Origin: Sclerotiophoma versabilis
Lineage: Eukaryota; Ascomycota; Dothideomycetes; Pleosporales; Didymellaceae
Length of the DNA: 64,000 nucleotides
Reading direction: 5' to 3'
Assembly (NCBI GenBank): GCA_012274445.1
Contig: JAAROD010000044.1
Coordinates: forward strand, 868,001 to 932,000
The notes beneath the pieces were generated by a model that worked only from the letters and a program-made list of their open reading frames with translations, had not been told where the DNA came from and made no database searches. Shown here in pieces: positions 33,860 to 44,800 of this stretch (position 1 is its first letter; the number at the start of each line of letters is the position of its first letter). A program made the translations under genes and the position numbers.

Positions 33860-35658
33860 GTTGCGGGTGGGTGGTGTCGTGGGCACGGCGAGGGCTGCAG
33901 CAAGGAAAAGAACGAGGGCTCAAGGGACCATCCAACGCCAAGCGGCGCGAGTCGTAGCGACAGGGTCCGATATTGAGGTGCGCGTGGGCGCAGGGTCTGT
34001 CAGGGCCGTGTCGACAGTGCGGAAATAGGGGGAGACGGCGAACGGGGCGCTGGCGGGCGTGTCGAGGGTTGGGTGCGTCTCCTGGCTGGGGGGCCGCCTT
34101 CTCCTGGCGATGTCTGGCAGTGAGCCGGGTCTGGAGTGGAGCGCGGGCGCGGGCTAAGCAGACGTCAGAGCAGGCAATGCAAGCTACCAAATCGCCAAAC
34201 ACGCGTCGAGTCGACGGCGCAAGGGGCTGGTGACGGGTCGGGGGTCAGACGCTCACAGCGAGCAGCGGAAAAGGAGGGATGCGTTGCGAAATCTGTTCGC
34301 TCGCTCGCAGCCCACTAGCAGCGGGGAGGCGGCTGCGAGGCCTGCGTCGACTCCACGCCCACGCCCACCGCCACAGGCACACAGGGAGCAGCTCGGAGCG
34401 ACGGTTTCAATCTGCGGCCGGAGCCTGCGGCAGCGCGAGGGCATTGCAGCAGCCAGAGGCACGCAGCCGCCTGCACTATTGGCCCTCACCACACAGCCGC
34501 AATCTCACCTCACAACCGCAATCTCACCTCACAACCGCAATCAAACGCCTGCCCTGCGCTGCAGCGGCCGCCTGTCCTGACTGCCGCGCCGTGCAGCCCT
34601 GTTCGGCCTGAGCCACGGTCCCCTGCTGTCTGTCCAACGCGTCCCGCCTGCAACGCTGGCCAGCTTGGTGCGCGCTCTGCATCGCACGCTGTGCCGACTG
34701 CGCGCCCACAGCATGGCTCGCTGCGTGTTTCGACTCCATGCCAGCGGCTGCCCGATTCGTTCTCTTGGCTTCTGGAAACTCAACGGGCCGCCGTGGCTCG
34801 CGCCGTCACCTGTAGCTCGCTCATGAACGTGGACACCACCCTGTCATTATCGGCGCTGCTTTTGCTGGCCACTTCAGCGTTGGCGTTGCACCGCATTCCT
34901 ACCCCACTACCCATCTATCATCACTACAGCTTTGTTTGGCTTCAGCCCTCGCTGGCCATTCTCTCGGCGTGCTGTAAGGGTGTGCTGCGAACCTTGGGCC
35001 GGTGCACGAGGTCAATTGCACCGCCACCAGCACCGCGGTCGTGCCATCAGCTGCCCTTGCCACCGAGTAGTGTCCAACTCACATTTCAGCTCTCGGTGCA
35101 GCCCAAGAGCAAACCAGCACTGCACATTACGAGGCTGACAGATTACTCCCCTATCCTTTCCCTCTCGAGCGCCAATCGCTGCTCCCTGCTCCCTGCACTT
35201 CCATGACACATCATGTTCACGCCAGATTCACAATCCCTCCACCTGCACCAATGCGCAAAAGGAGTCACGTCGAGCCGAGATTCTGGTTGCACCGCATGCT
35301 GCACTGCATTTCATTCGATGAGCTAGCGTTGGGACACTGTCATTGCAGCCGTTCCGAGCGATCACCACCGCTATCCGCTTTTCTGTTCTTTCCGACTGGC
35401 TGTATGCATGGGAGATGCACTGGTAGCATCGCTTGGCCGCATTGCATGCAAGTCACGTTATCTGTTGCGAGTAGCACTACATTATTGCAGCTGTCAGTGT
35501 AGCCGGGCGCTTCCGCTGCTGTGAGAGCCTGCATCGGCGTTGCACAAAGCGGTATATCTGCGACAATCCAACCCAAGATAGATATCCTTGTGGCGTGGGT
35601 GTGTTGTTATTCTGATCCCATGGCACAATCGTAGTCAAGAGTCGTGCCTGCGTTCGCT
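33860..35658. other. Intergenic: upstream region of Pin4-like gene, downstream of Lin1
   Basis: 1.8 kb. The first kilobase is GC-rich with overlapping open frames on both strands and no motifs, typical of a GC-biased long 5' leader or promoter. Contains a short tandem repeat at 34497-34542. No gene is supported. Confidence 0.5.
34497..34542. repeat. 19-bp tandem repeat, 2.4 copies
   Basis: Unit CCGCAATCTCACCTCACAA occurs perfectly at 34497-34515 and 34516-34534 and begins a third time. It lies in the upstream region of the Pin4-like gene. Confidence 0.85.
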
Positions 35659-36969
35659 TCAACCATCAAAGTCCAAAAGTCGTGACCACTCAGTCTCGCC
35701 AACTTTGCGGAACTCAGCACCAGCAGCAAACTGCCCAGCAGCCTCCCAAGCTTGCATAGTCGCTTGGTCGTACGGCCCATTGATGTCGTCTTCTGGCGCA
35801 GTGAGCCAGTGAAACTCCCACTGCACTTCTTCTGAATGTGGATTCTTCCAATCTTCGCCAGTGTCGCGCTTGTACAGCCGCATGATCATCTCGCGCTCTA
35901 GTTCGTAGATATCTTCCATGCCTCGGTCCTCAAGACGGCTTGCGCATTCGGTGATGATGTCAATGGCCTCCTTCGCCTTAGCTGCTGCTGCCGCTTGAGC
36001 TGGGTCTTCATCAACCTCCATAGCCTGAGCCTTCTTCTTTTTGTTGTAGCCAGGTTTCTGTTTCTTGGGCGCCGCCTTGCCGTAGCGCACCAGTGCCTCC
36101 AAGGGTGTTTCGCCAACGTCCAGTCGCGCAATGAGGTTCGACAGGACATCGCTTGTGATGATCGAGTCTTCTGCTCGTTCACGTGCTTTCTGCTCCTCGT
36201 CCCGCATGTCCTGCGCTTCCTTGGCCCGCCTCATGTCCTTCTTTGATATGCCTTGTAGCCAAGAGTCTTGAGCAGCTTCTGGGTCATAGGCCTTGCGCAC
36301 AAAGTTGCCAGCCTCGTCAAAACGGCCTTCCTCTTGCTCGGCGCGCATGTTGAAGGCATCGAGCTTGGGCGCATGCTTCTTCTTGCCGCCAGCGCCTATC
36401 TCCTCGTCGACGTCTGAATCCAGGCGGTCACGCTCCTCGTCATCGCCGCTCTCGCTGCTACTTTCTACATCTGCCGTGTCCTTACCCTTGCCAGTGAAGT
36501 CCACAGCAACGTGGCCACCAGCTTTGCTATCAGCCTCTTGTCCTTCAATCTCGTCGTTGTCCAAGAACCTTAGTTCCTTCTTCTTTGTCTGATCTCTCCG
36601 CGTGTCTTCGTCTTGCTCGTTGTTCTTGTCGTCTTCGGCAAACATGTCGTCATCATCCTCTTCTGGAGGCGCAACCTTCTTGCTCTTGGCTTCTGCGCGG
36701 GCATCGAAGTTTTCGGTGGAGCTGTCTGAATCGTAGCCATCAATGTTGACGGCGTTGCGCTTGATACCCGCACCCTTGCCGATCACGTCTGCTTCAAGCG
36801 CCGGGTCCTCCTCTTCTTCAGCATCTTGCACGAGCGTCGACGGGTTTCGAGGATCGAAACGGGGCTTCTTCGCTGTCGGTTCGCCGGCATCGAGGTGATG
36901 TGTGCGCGTAAAGTGGTCGCCGTCGCGCTTGGGCCGCGCAGGATTGTATTTACCGCTGGAGCTGGCCAT
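35659..36969 (-). CDS. lin1: GYF-domain protein Lin1/CD2BP2-like (U5 snRNP-associated)
   Basis: Single exon of 436 residues from MASSSGKYNPARPKRDGDHF. The N-terminal two thirds are highly acidic and disordered (EEDDDDMFAEDDKNNEQDED) with a conserved Lin1 block, AYDPEAAQDSWLQGISKKDM. The last 60 residues are a GYF domain: EVQWEFHWL, then INGPYDQATMQAWEAAGQF and AEFRKVGETEWSRL. It has the W-x-Y/F...GP[YF]...M..W pattern for binding proline-rich ligands. Yeast Lin1 (Snu40) and human CD2BP2/U5-52K associate with the U5 snRNP and Prp6, so a splicing role is expected in the nucleus. An in-frame start 44 codons upstream exists, but the conserved sequence begins at MASSSGK. Divergent from ufd1, 274 bp away. 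Confidence 0.92.
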   Translation of the reverse strand: MASSSGKYNPARPKRDGDHFTRTHHLDAGEPTAKKPRFDPRNPSTLVQDAEEEEDPALEADVIGKGAGIKRNAVNIDGYDSDSSTENFDARAEAKSKKVAPPEEDDDDMFAEDDKNNEQDEDTRRDQTKKKELRFLDNDEIEGQEADSKAGGHVAVDFTGKGKDTADVESSSESGDDEERDRLDSDVDEEIGAGGKKKHAPKLDAFNMRAEQEEGRFDEAGNFVRKAYDPEAAQDSWLQGISKKDMRRAKEAQDMRDEEQKARERAEDSIITSDVLSNLIARLDVGETPLEALVRYGKAAPKKQKPGYNKKKKAQAMEVDEDPAQAAAAAKAKEAIDIITECASRLEDRGMEDIYELEREMIMRLYKRDTGEDWKNPHSEEVQWEFHWLTAPEDDINGPYDQATMQAWEAAGQFAAGAEFRKVGETEWSRLLDFDG

Positions 36970-37243
36970 GGTGAACGACTGGGAAGTGTTTTCGGGGATG
37001 CTGTTCGTCAGCACAAGAAACGGCAGTGACGTCTGGAAGCTCAAGCACGGACTTTCACGCGCCTGCGCGACCGGCTCGACCGGGCAGCCGTACCGCTTCA
37101 CCTGTAGTTCGTCATGGCCTATCGACTACTTTCGACAGTCTGCCACCGAGCGCCTCCATGCCCTACACCCTACCCTGATTGCAGTGAAAGTCGCAACCTC
37201 TTTGCTCCCACTGAGTCGCTCTTGAAGTGGCACGCTCTCCATC
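36970..37243. promoter_or_regulatory. Short bidirectional promoter (lin1 / ufd1)
   Basis: Only 274 bp separate the divergent ATGs of a splicing factor and an ERAD factor. No TATA box was recognised; promoter role inferred from layout. Confidence 0.5.
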
Positions 37244-38411
37244 ATGGCAAGCACTACCCCACCATTCCAAGCTCCCCTCTACTAACACACACAGTTCAAC
37301 CCCAACTTCTACGGCGAAGACGACCCTATGGCCGCATACCAAGCCATGCGTCGTGGCGGCCCTACACGACGCTTCGACGAGTACTTCCGCTGCTACCCCG
37401 TCGCCATGCTGCCTGGGCCGGACCGCGAAGACGCCAACCACGGCGGCAAAGTGTTCCTACCACCGAGCGCGCTCGACAAGCTTACCCGGCTGCACATTAC
37501 GTACCCTATGCTCTTCGAGCTGATAAACGGCGCACAAGACGGAAAGAAGACACATGCCGGTGTGCTGGAGTTCATTGCCGAGGAAGGCAAGATCTACTTG
37601 CCATACTGGGTACGTTGTCAACATAGCGACACTCCAAGCCTCTACTGACACGCCGTCGCAGATAATGCAGACGCTTCTGCTCGAGCCCGGCGATCTCCTA
37701 CAAGTAAAGTCGACTGACATCCCCCTCGGATCGTTCATCAAGCTGCAGCCCCAAGACTCGTCGTTCCTCGACATCTCAGACCCAAAGGCCGTCCTCGAGA
37801 ACGCCTTCCGGAACTTCGCATGTCTCACCAAAGGCGACATCTTCACATTCTCATACAACGATAGCGTGTACAGTGTTGCTGTGCTTGAGACCAAGCCAGA
37901 ACACCCCAGTCAGGCAGTGTGCACCATCGAGACAGACTTGTCTGTCGACTTCGCACCACCTGTAGGCTACAAGGAGCCAGAGAGGACGAGCGGGACTAGC
38001 ACACCACGAAGCGTTATGGCTGGCAAGGGTGGAACACTACATGCTCAGGGCTCCATGGCTCAGGCGATCAACTACGCCGCAATTGCACCCTCCGCAACGA
38101 CTGCGGCTGCTGGCGCAAAGGCTGTATCTTCCAACTTCCTCACTGGTGGTCACAAGCTGTCGAAGAAGGGTAGCAAGGCGCCCACCCCACAGGCATCCAC
38201 GCCGATTGCTGGGCAGTCCACAAACCCAGCCAAGACAGTACGACGCACGAATGGCCCACAACCATTGAGACTGCCGCCGGGCAAGCTCTTCTTTGGTTAC
38301 GAGATCAAGCCGGTCAAGAGCAAGGAGGGCGCTGATGAGGGCGAGCAGAAGCAGTCGAAGCACTTCGACGGAGCAGGGAATACGCTTCGAAAGAAGAAGG
38401 GTGACAAATAG
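37244..38411 (+). CDS. ufd1: Ubiquitin fusion degradation protein Ufd1
   Basis: Exons 37244-37246 (ATG only), 37295-37609 and 37662-38411 encode 355 residues, MFNPNFYGEDDPMAAYQAMR onward. The conserved Ufd1 domain follows: RRFDEYFRCYPVAMLPGPD, GGKVFLPPSALDKLTRLHI, YPMLFELINGA, GVLEFIAEEGKIYLPYW and IMQTLLLEPGDLLQVKST. The C-terminal half is Ser/Thr/Ala-rich with the Cdc48-binding-type segment LRLPPGKLFFGYEI. Ufd1 with Npl4 recruits polyubiquitinated substrates to Cdc48/p97 in ER-associated degradation. Translating straight from the ATG hits TAA after 13 codons. A 48-nt intron starting GC (GCAAGC...ACACAG, with an exact TACTAAC) gives the expected M-F-N start, and there is no GT between that ATG and the acceptor. 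The second intron is GTACGT...CGCAG, 52 nt. Confidence 0.92.
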
Positions 38412-38776
38412 GCGATTGATCAATTTGGCGGATAACATCACGATGCATTGCAAGGCGCTAGTGGGAGCCGACTGAAAGAGACGGCATATGGCGTTCACGG
38501 GATACCTTACGAGCAGCTTCAATTGACACTTCATCACTGCATCAGTATTCTTATGTCATGCGCATTCTTCTCTGACTTTTCTCGCAGTACCATTTTCAAG
38601 TACCTATGTCCTCAAAGACCCCAGAGGCTTTGTCACGTCTTCTAGTCGCATAACCGACGACGGTATCAAGTACTGTATCAGCAGTGTAAAGCCAAACTCG
38701 TGACCAGTACTTGGAACATGCAAACATGAGACTCCAAGGCCAAAGTTTCGGTCTCTCCCAAGTCATACCAAGTATC
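38412..38776. other. Convergent intergenic region (ufd1 / Myb-like gene A)
   Basis: 365 bp between converging stop codons; no gene seen. Confidence 0.6.
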
Positions 38777-39338
38777 TCAGACCTCCTCAGGCTCAGCCGG
38801 GATGCTGTCGAGCTTCTCTTCATCATCCTCGGCACCACTATCCTTCTTCTCCGGACTCTGCGACTTGTTCTCCTTCTTCTTGCGGGCTGCGCGTGACTTC
38901 TTGGTCGGAGTCTCGGGCTCGCCATCGTCACCGGAAGCACGCTTGGAGGGTGTGGCCTTTGCCTTCTTGGCCGAGTGTCCGGCACCGCCCTCGGGTAGCT
39001 CCCATCCGCGCTCCTCGTACAGGTTGCGCTGCCTGACACGCAGGGCAGAGATCCTGTTGCGGATGCCTCCAACGGTGACTCCTGGGCGATGTCAGTGTCT
39101 TATACAGTTCTGTGCTGGAGAGGACCACGAACCAGTGAACGCAGAAGCTAGCTGCTTGTATTCATCGGGCTTGACGTAGCGGCCTTGAGTGAGTAATAGG
39201 AGCGTGTTGTCGTTGGGACCCTCCCAGACGAACTTCTGTGTGAAGGTCAGTCGAGAAGGGCATATTGGCTGTGGTAGGACTTACGCCGGCTCCGGTAGCT
39301 TCGCCGTCGCTACCATTGGAGGCCTTTTTAGGAGACAT
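38777..39338 (-). CDS. Small basic Myb/SANT-like protein A (paralog cluster)
   Basis: Exons 39338-39285, 39235-39133 and 39081-38777 encode 153 residues. After a short Ser/Gly N-terminus (MSPKKASNGSDGEATGAG) comes a Myb/SANT-like helical unit of about 60 residues (KFVWEGPNDNTLLLLTQGRY, YKQLASAF, GIRNRISALRVRQRNLYEE, GW). It ends in a Lys/Arg-rich, acidic-mixed tail with TPTKKSRAARKKKENKS. The tail looks like a nuclear localisation or AT-hook-like DNA-contact region. Function is unknown; DNA or chromatin binding is inferred from the fold pattern. It is homologous to the two plus-strand neighbours but has one intron fewer: exons 2 and 3 of the others are fused here. Introns are 49 and 51 nt. 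Divergent from paralog B. Confidence 0.85.
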
Positions 39339-39767
39339 GTTGGATGTTTGGATGTTATGTAGTGTTGGTAAAGTGTGTAAGAGTTGTTGCAAGGCTGCGG
39401 TGCTGAAAGTTGCAATACGAAGTACTGAAGTGGGGAGTGTCGAGGATGGAAATCAGGATGGCGAGAAGTGGCGCGACTGATAGATTTTGTCCTTGGTTAC
39501 AGATCTGGACGTGAGAAGTGGGGAGCAGTGAAAGTGGAAGTTTGTTTGCTCTTGTTTTGAAGTCAACGCAGCAGGCAGTAGAGCAATGCGCCTTCACCAA
39601 GCCTTCACCTTGACTGCTCCTCACCATCACCGTAGCTACGGCGCTAATCTTCCAGATCCAGAGCATCAAAAAGTCAAGTTCCTCCGCCAATCCTCTTCCT
39701 TGCCATCCACATAACACCAACGCATCCTACTTGAACCTTCACATCCACACATCCATCCAGTATAGCA
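39339..39767. promoter_or_regulatory. Bidirectional promoter between Myb-like paralogs A and B
   Basis: 429 bp between two divergent homologous genes, so both may share control. No operator recognised. Confidence 0.45.
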
Positions 39768-40438
39768 ATGCCTCCCAAAAAGAAGGATTCCGCCGACGGC
39801 GACGCTGGCTCAGGCGAAGGCGTATGTACTACCTGCTCGGCCGTTTAGACGCCATTAACATATAGCAGATATGGAAGTGGACGCCTGAGAACGACCGCAC
39901 CGTATGTGCCTAGTCATTCTGGACATGCCCCGGATGCTTACCACGACCACAGCTCTTCCTGATGACCTTTGGCCGTGGCTCTCTCGGCAAGGACGATTAC
40001 GAAAAGATCGCCACCGCTCTGTCTCGTATGTGTCTCCCCCATTCCATTCTCTTGTTGCCGTTTCTCTATCAAGCTGCCTTCGTGTCACGCTGAACCTGAC
40101 CTCCTCGATAAGGGCACTGCTAATACTACATCCCAGCGAACGTCAACTGGAACGGTGTGCGCCAGCGCATTGGCAAGATCCGTGCTGAGCAGAAGAAGAA
40201 GTTCGAAGAGCTTGGCTGGGCTACTCCAGAAGGTACGCCGGCGAAGGCCAAAACTGTACCTGTGACTCCCAAAAAGCGCAAGAGCAGTGATGAGGAAGAT
40301 AGCGAGGAGACGCCTGTCAAGGCTAAGAAAGCAAGGGCTAAGAAGTGTGTCAAGTCTGAGGAAACGGTGCAGGACGATGAAGAGGGTGGTGATGACAGTC
40401 AGGCTGTCGATCAGGAAGATGTCGACGAGGTTGATTGA
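39768..40438 (+). CDS. Small basic Myb/SANT-like protein B (paralog cluster)
   Basis: Exons 39768-39821, 39869-39901, 39953-40025 and 40137-40438 encode 153 residues, MPPKKKDSADGDAGSGEG then IWKWTPENDRT and LFLMTFGRGSLGKDDYEK. The Myb-like unit has the aromatic spacing W-x-W...Y...V and ends in NGVRQRIGKIRAEQKKKFEE, GWATPE. The tail carries VTPKKRKSSDEEDSEETPVK followed by AKKARAKK, then an acidic end. Intron sizes are 47, 51 and 111 nt; intron positions and phases are identical to paralog C. Conserved hydrophobics across the three paralogs lie within the helices, while N-terminus and tail drift, which argues for purifying selection on a folded DNA-binding-like domain. No enzymatic motif. Role unknown. 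Confidence 0.86.
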
Positions 40439-40935
40439 GGCAGGACTAGTAAGAAGTTGCACCCAGGTCTGTGTTGATTGAAGAACTGGACTTGAAGATG
40501 ACGGAGAAGACATAGTTGAAGTGCTCTGCGGCGCTGTTCGCGAACTAGCTCACTCTGTGTTGGAGTTCACAAAGACAGATGATTCGAATGCTCATAAATT
40601 TTCATGCATCCATGGTACAGTGCACTTCGTAAATGGCGAACCCTCTCGTATCAATTCTAAACTATCAAATGAGTTGAGCACAGAAATAATAGCATGTGGA
40701 TGTTTTGTAGTGCTGTTCCGTTTCCTTGAACTGACTTCTCTTACCTTCACCTCAAGCTTTTCTTCACCATCACTATGGATACGGCACCGGCCTCGCTCAA
40801 TCAAGACACATGTCCTTGTCCTTCTCGAATTTGAGCCTCTTACACGTTCAACACACCACTGGTTTCCGCAGATCCTACTATCCCTAACACAATCCCAACT
40901 CACCACCTATACCCATTCACCCTCAAACAGCCAAC
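40439..40935. other. Intergenic between tandem paralogs B and C
   Basis: 497 bp on the same strand as both flanking genes; must hold the 3' UTR of B and promoter of C. The 200 bp before gene C is TC-rich. No gene seen. Confidence 0.55.
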
Positions 40936-41659
40936 ATGCCTCCCAAGAAAAAGAGCACCACCTCTACCGATACCACCGCCAACGGAGAAACCGTAAGCGA
41001 ACACGCCATACTCTCTTCGCACGGCACTAACACCCGCCAGAAATTCAGCTGGACGCCCGAAAACGACCGTACCGTACGCTCTCCTCGCCCATCAGCCCTC
41101 CCTCCCCCCATACATGCGCACTAACGTCCAAAGCTCCTCCTCCTATCCCTCGGCCGCAACATCGGTCCAGCAGACTACGCAAAGTTCGTCGATGCTCTAC
41201 CCGGTCTGTCCCTCTGCCACTACTCCGCTCCCTAACTCCCCTGTGCCTTCTCAACCGTACGTACGGTCCTCTAAACTGTCACTCTCGCTGATCATGTACT
41301 GGTACTGTGTAGCTGCGGCGAACTTCCAGGGCGTCCGCCAGCGCGTTTCAAAGCTGCGCGGCGAGCAGAGGGAGAAGTATGAGGATTTGGGATGGGAGTT
41401 GACGGTCGAAATTGCTACTAAGATGAAGGCTCCTGTTACGCCTAAGAAACGCAAGGGTTCTGATGATGCGGAGGCGGAGGCTGGGGCTGATTCTGGCAGT
41501 GAGGAGACTCCTGTCAAGGCGAAGAAGCCACGTGCGAAGAAGGGCGAGGGTAAGAAAAAGGCTGCTAGGGAGGAGGCGAAGGATGATGGAGAGGGCAGCG
41601 GTGATGGAAAGGAGGAAAGCGTGGTGAAGGAAGTGAAGCAGGAGGAAGAGGCGATTTAA
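40936..41659 (+). CDS. Small basic Myb/SANT-like protein C (paralog cluster)
   Basis: Exons 40936-40992, 41041-41073, 41134-41203 and 41313-41659 encode 168 residues. The N-terminus is MPPKKKSTTSTDTTANGET. The Myb-like core is KFSWTPENDRT plus LLLLSLGRNIGPADYAKF, then NFQGVRQRVSKLRGEQREKY and EDLGWEL. The tail is long and alternately basic and acidic (VTPKKRKGSDDAEAEAGADS; EETPVKAKKPRAKK; KKAAREEAKDDGEGSGDG). It shares ENDRT at the exon 2 end and the EETPVKAKK-x-RAKK tail with B, so B and C are the closest pair. Introns are 48, 60 and 109 nt; the last is about twice the usual size, as in B. Convergent with the inositol phosphatase gene, 224 bp apart. Function unknown. Confidence 0.86.
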
Positions 41660-41883
41660 AATGCCCAGGTATGAATGGTAACAGTCGGTGTGACTGTTCT
41701 TGCGAAGGAGAAGAAGAGCAACTTGTTTGCTGCATATTGCGAGACAGCGTAATTCTGAGTTGGAGACTACGACGCTGCACGATGCGCTCATCAACGACAC
41801 GGCGTATAAGCATGCAGAGTCTACACGTACAAACTTTTCCCTCCAATTACAGGTTTATAGCGGGATCACGGCTCCTACCGCAT

Positions 41884-44800
41884 CTACTCCTTCTCCCCCA
41901 AGAACAAGTCTAGTACCTTGACCATCCTCTCCTTCCTAACCGCCCGATCCTTCTCCTTCATCCTTTGATCCCCGTCGTGCCGGAACATAGCATCCGCAAA
42001 GATAACGCAATAATTCCTCACCACCAGCTGCCTCACCGCCTCCCCAGCAACCTTACTCAAAGTTCCCCTCCGCACCTTCGCCTGCGGACTATTTGGCATC
42101 TCTACGCTTTTCCTCGGGGCATCAGGAGATGGCGCATTCGCATTTGTGATCTGCGAAGTGAGATTCTGCAAGAAGGAGAGGAGGAGCAGGAAAGTAGCAT
42201 TGTGGGGCGGTTGGGCGGCCATGATTTCCAGAATGGTCATTTTCTGATCATCGCGATCAAGCGCCTGTTTGGATCGTTCCTGCTTGGCAATGCTGGTCTC
42301 TAGATGTTTCCACAGGTCTTTTGTGATGACGCCGTCTTCGAGACTGGAGAGAAATGTCAACAGAACAGTAGACAAGAGCTCGACGCGCTCAGGCGCCGGA
42401 GTGGTAGGGTCAAATGCCGGAGCGAAAGGAGAGTCAGTGTCCAGCGCATCATAGAGGGCTGCAAGCTCGTCCTCATGCTCATCTTCCCACGCCGCCGTGC
42501 CTTGAGCATGCGTCCTGACGAACGGCCACCCTGCGTTGTCCATCCAAGGTGCCCGCTCGTCCTCTGAGGCTTTGGTCATTTCCCACTCCGCGAGCGCGCG
42601 CTCGGTCAAGTCTTCTATCGCCTCCGTCAGCCTGAATATTTCTCGCGGCACCGACCATTTTACCGTTTCGCTTGCGCTCGGACTCTGGTGCTGCAGTTTT
42701 CTGATTCCGCCTTCGGGAATCTTGATCAGCTTGTCGACTGTGCGTGCTAGCGCTGAAGATTGCCACTGCCCGCGTAGAGGGAGGAAATGATCACGGCCGT
42801 TTTCGACGCGCAGGACGAGGACTTCATCAAGAGATTGCGATTCGTCGTTCAGGTTGCGCACCGAGCCAACATCTTTGAGCTTGAGCTTCAGCTCGGCGTT
42901 AATGACTTCGGCAGGTGCAAGTGTGTAGCGCTGTTCAATATCATCTGGGCCAGATTTGGAACGTGCATCTGGCTCTTTGTCGAATGTGACACTCAACCAG
43001 GGGGGGAAGGGGCCGGCGTCTTGGTCTTCTTCAATGGGACGGTCTGCGAAGCCGAAAGTGGCGGGTGTACGGCCGGTGTTTGCGATGGTGATATTTCGTC
43101 GTTTTGACTTTGCGAACTTTACGTCGCCAAAGTCTACACCGTCGAAGCTGCTGTCCGTTGTGTTCTTCTCGTCTGAAGGTGACGAAGACCCTGTTGCACG
43201 CTCAACTACGACTGCTATCGAAGGTCGACCTTCGTTTTCCTGGCGGTCTAGCTCCCGAGCCACCTCACTATGTATAGCAGCCTTGAGATCCGGTACTACA
43301 GCATCGAACTTCAAAGAAAAGACGGCATCCAGCGGCTTGTGATCAGATGACAGCACTCGCATGTGGCTCGTGTAGTACTCGAGAAGTAGTTCATCCGAGA
43401 AGCCGTCCTTTGTCGTTACCTGTTCGGGCTCTGGGTCTTCGGTGTTGTCCTCGTGCTCATCGTAATCGCCATTGTCACCGTCGGTCTCAGGGTCGTAATC
43501 GAAGAGTACATCGGTAGTCCCTGGCATGTCCATTCCCAGCTTCTTCATTTCCTCGTCTCTCTTGCGAGTGTCCGCATCCTGTTTGACCTTCTGATCGTAA
43601 CGTTGCTTCCCCGCTCGCGTTCGGTAGAGGATACGGTCACACCAGCTTGGACAGCGGGCCTTTTCACTGCTATCGAAAACGCCTACTTTGCCCACGTCGT
43701 ACTTGTATGTTGGCAGAAACCTGATTGGGCCTTCTTCCCATCCATCATGGAAGGCTTTGCCTGACTTCATCTGCTGGTGCAGCTCATCGTGGGGCAGGAG
43801 GCATGAAATGGTCGTCTGCAGGGACGCTGGGTCTAGCTCGGGTGGCAGTGGCACAGAGTCTTCAGCGTCATCTGGAGGCTGCTTGGTAGCGTGACCTGAG
43901 TCTCCAGAAGTAGAGGGGCGCTCTTCTGTTTGGTCCATGTCGCTTGTGTGGACGGTGAGGAGACGGCGCACGTCGTCGCCTGGCATACCCTCAATGCGGA
44001 AGTTGAGATCGCCGAACCAGAATGCGAACTCCTCGTCTCCGAGCCCCTCACCTTGGTTCTGCGAAGTGCCCATTGCGTCGATGATCGGGGCAAAGCGGGT
44101 TCTTTGGGTGATTTGCGCAACATCCCAAATTCTACGTTCCAGAGCTGCCTTGTCTGCTCCAGCGCCTAGATGCGAGTTGATGAAGACAAGGCGTGTGGTT
44201 TCACCTAGTACAATGCGCGCGGTCACGGCACCCTTGTTCGCCATATAGCCCATGAGTCCAGTGCCCACGCTTGTCGTGCTGATGTTCTTGACCTGGGGGA
44301 AGAGTGCAGGCGAGGCATAGATGACCAACCACAAGCCAAGTAGCTGCTGTTCTGCGACTAGTTGGTAGCCGTGGGGGAGAGCGGCCTCCAGGGACGCCTT
44401 CCATTTGTTTGCCATGGTGGGGTCGGTGTATGGCTTCAGGGCCTCAGCAGCAGAAGTGATGTCCACTATCTCCTGTAAACCCAGCACATAGAGGTCGATG
44501 TCCTCATCTCCAGGCACGGAGCCCAGGTCGCCACACGGCACTGTGGGCGCATGCTTGTCGAATCTTGATTCCTGGTCTGCCACAGTCTCCTTGTGCTTCT
44601 CCTCTCGTCGGCCTGGCTCAGACACGCCTAGTCCAGCCAGAGCCTTGTCCACACCCTTGCCCTTCACGAACCAGGCACCAACGTCATGCTCCGTCCCTTT
44701 ATTGGAAGCAACGTTCCAGGACCCGATCTTGATGCGGACATTGCGGGCACGGGTGTACTCGGCTCTGCGATCATACAGGACCTGCTGCAGGGAGACTTGC

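Noticed and set aside
33129..33976. Plus-strand frames of 139-170 codons over the Pin4-like gene
   Set aside because: Gly/Val/Arg-rich antisense reading of the RRM exon.
34691..35206. 171-codon plus-strand frame upstream of the Pin4-like gene
   Set aside because: Ser/Leu/Pro-rich, no motif, no conservation evidence; lies in a GC-rich leader region where open frames arise by chance.
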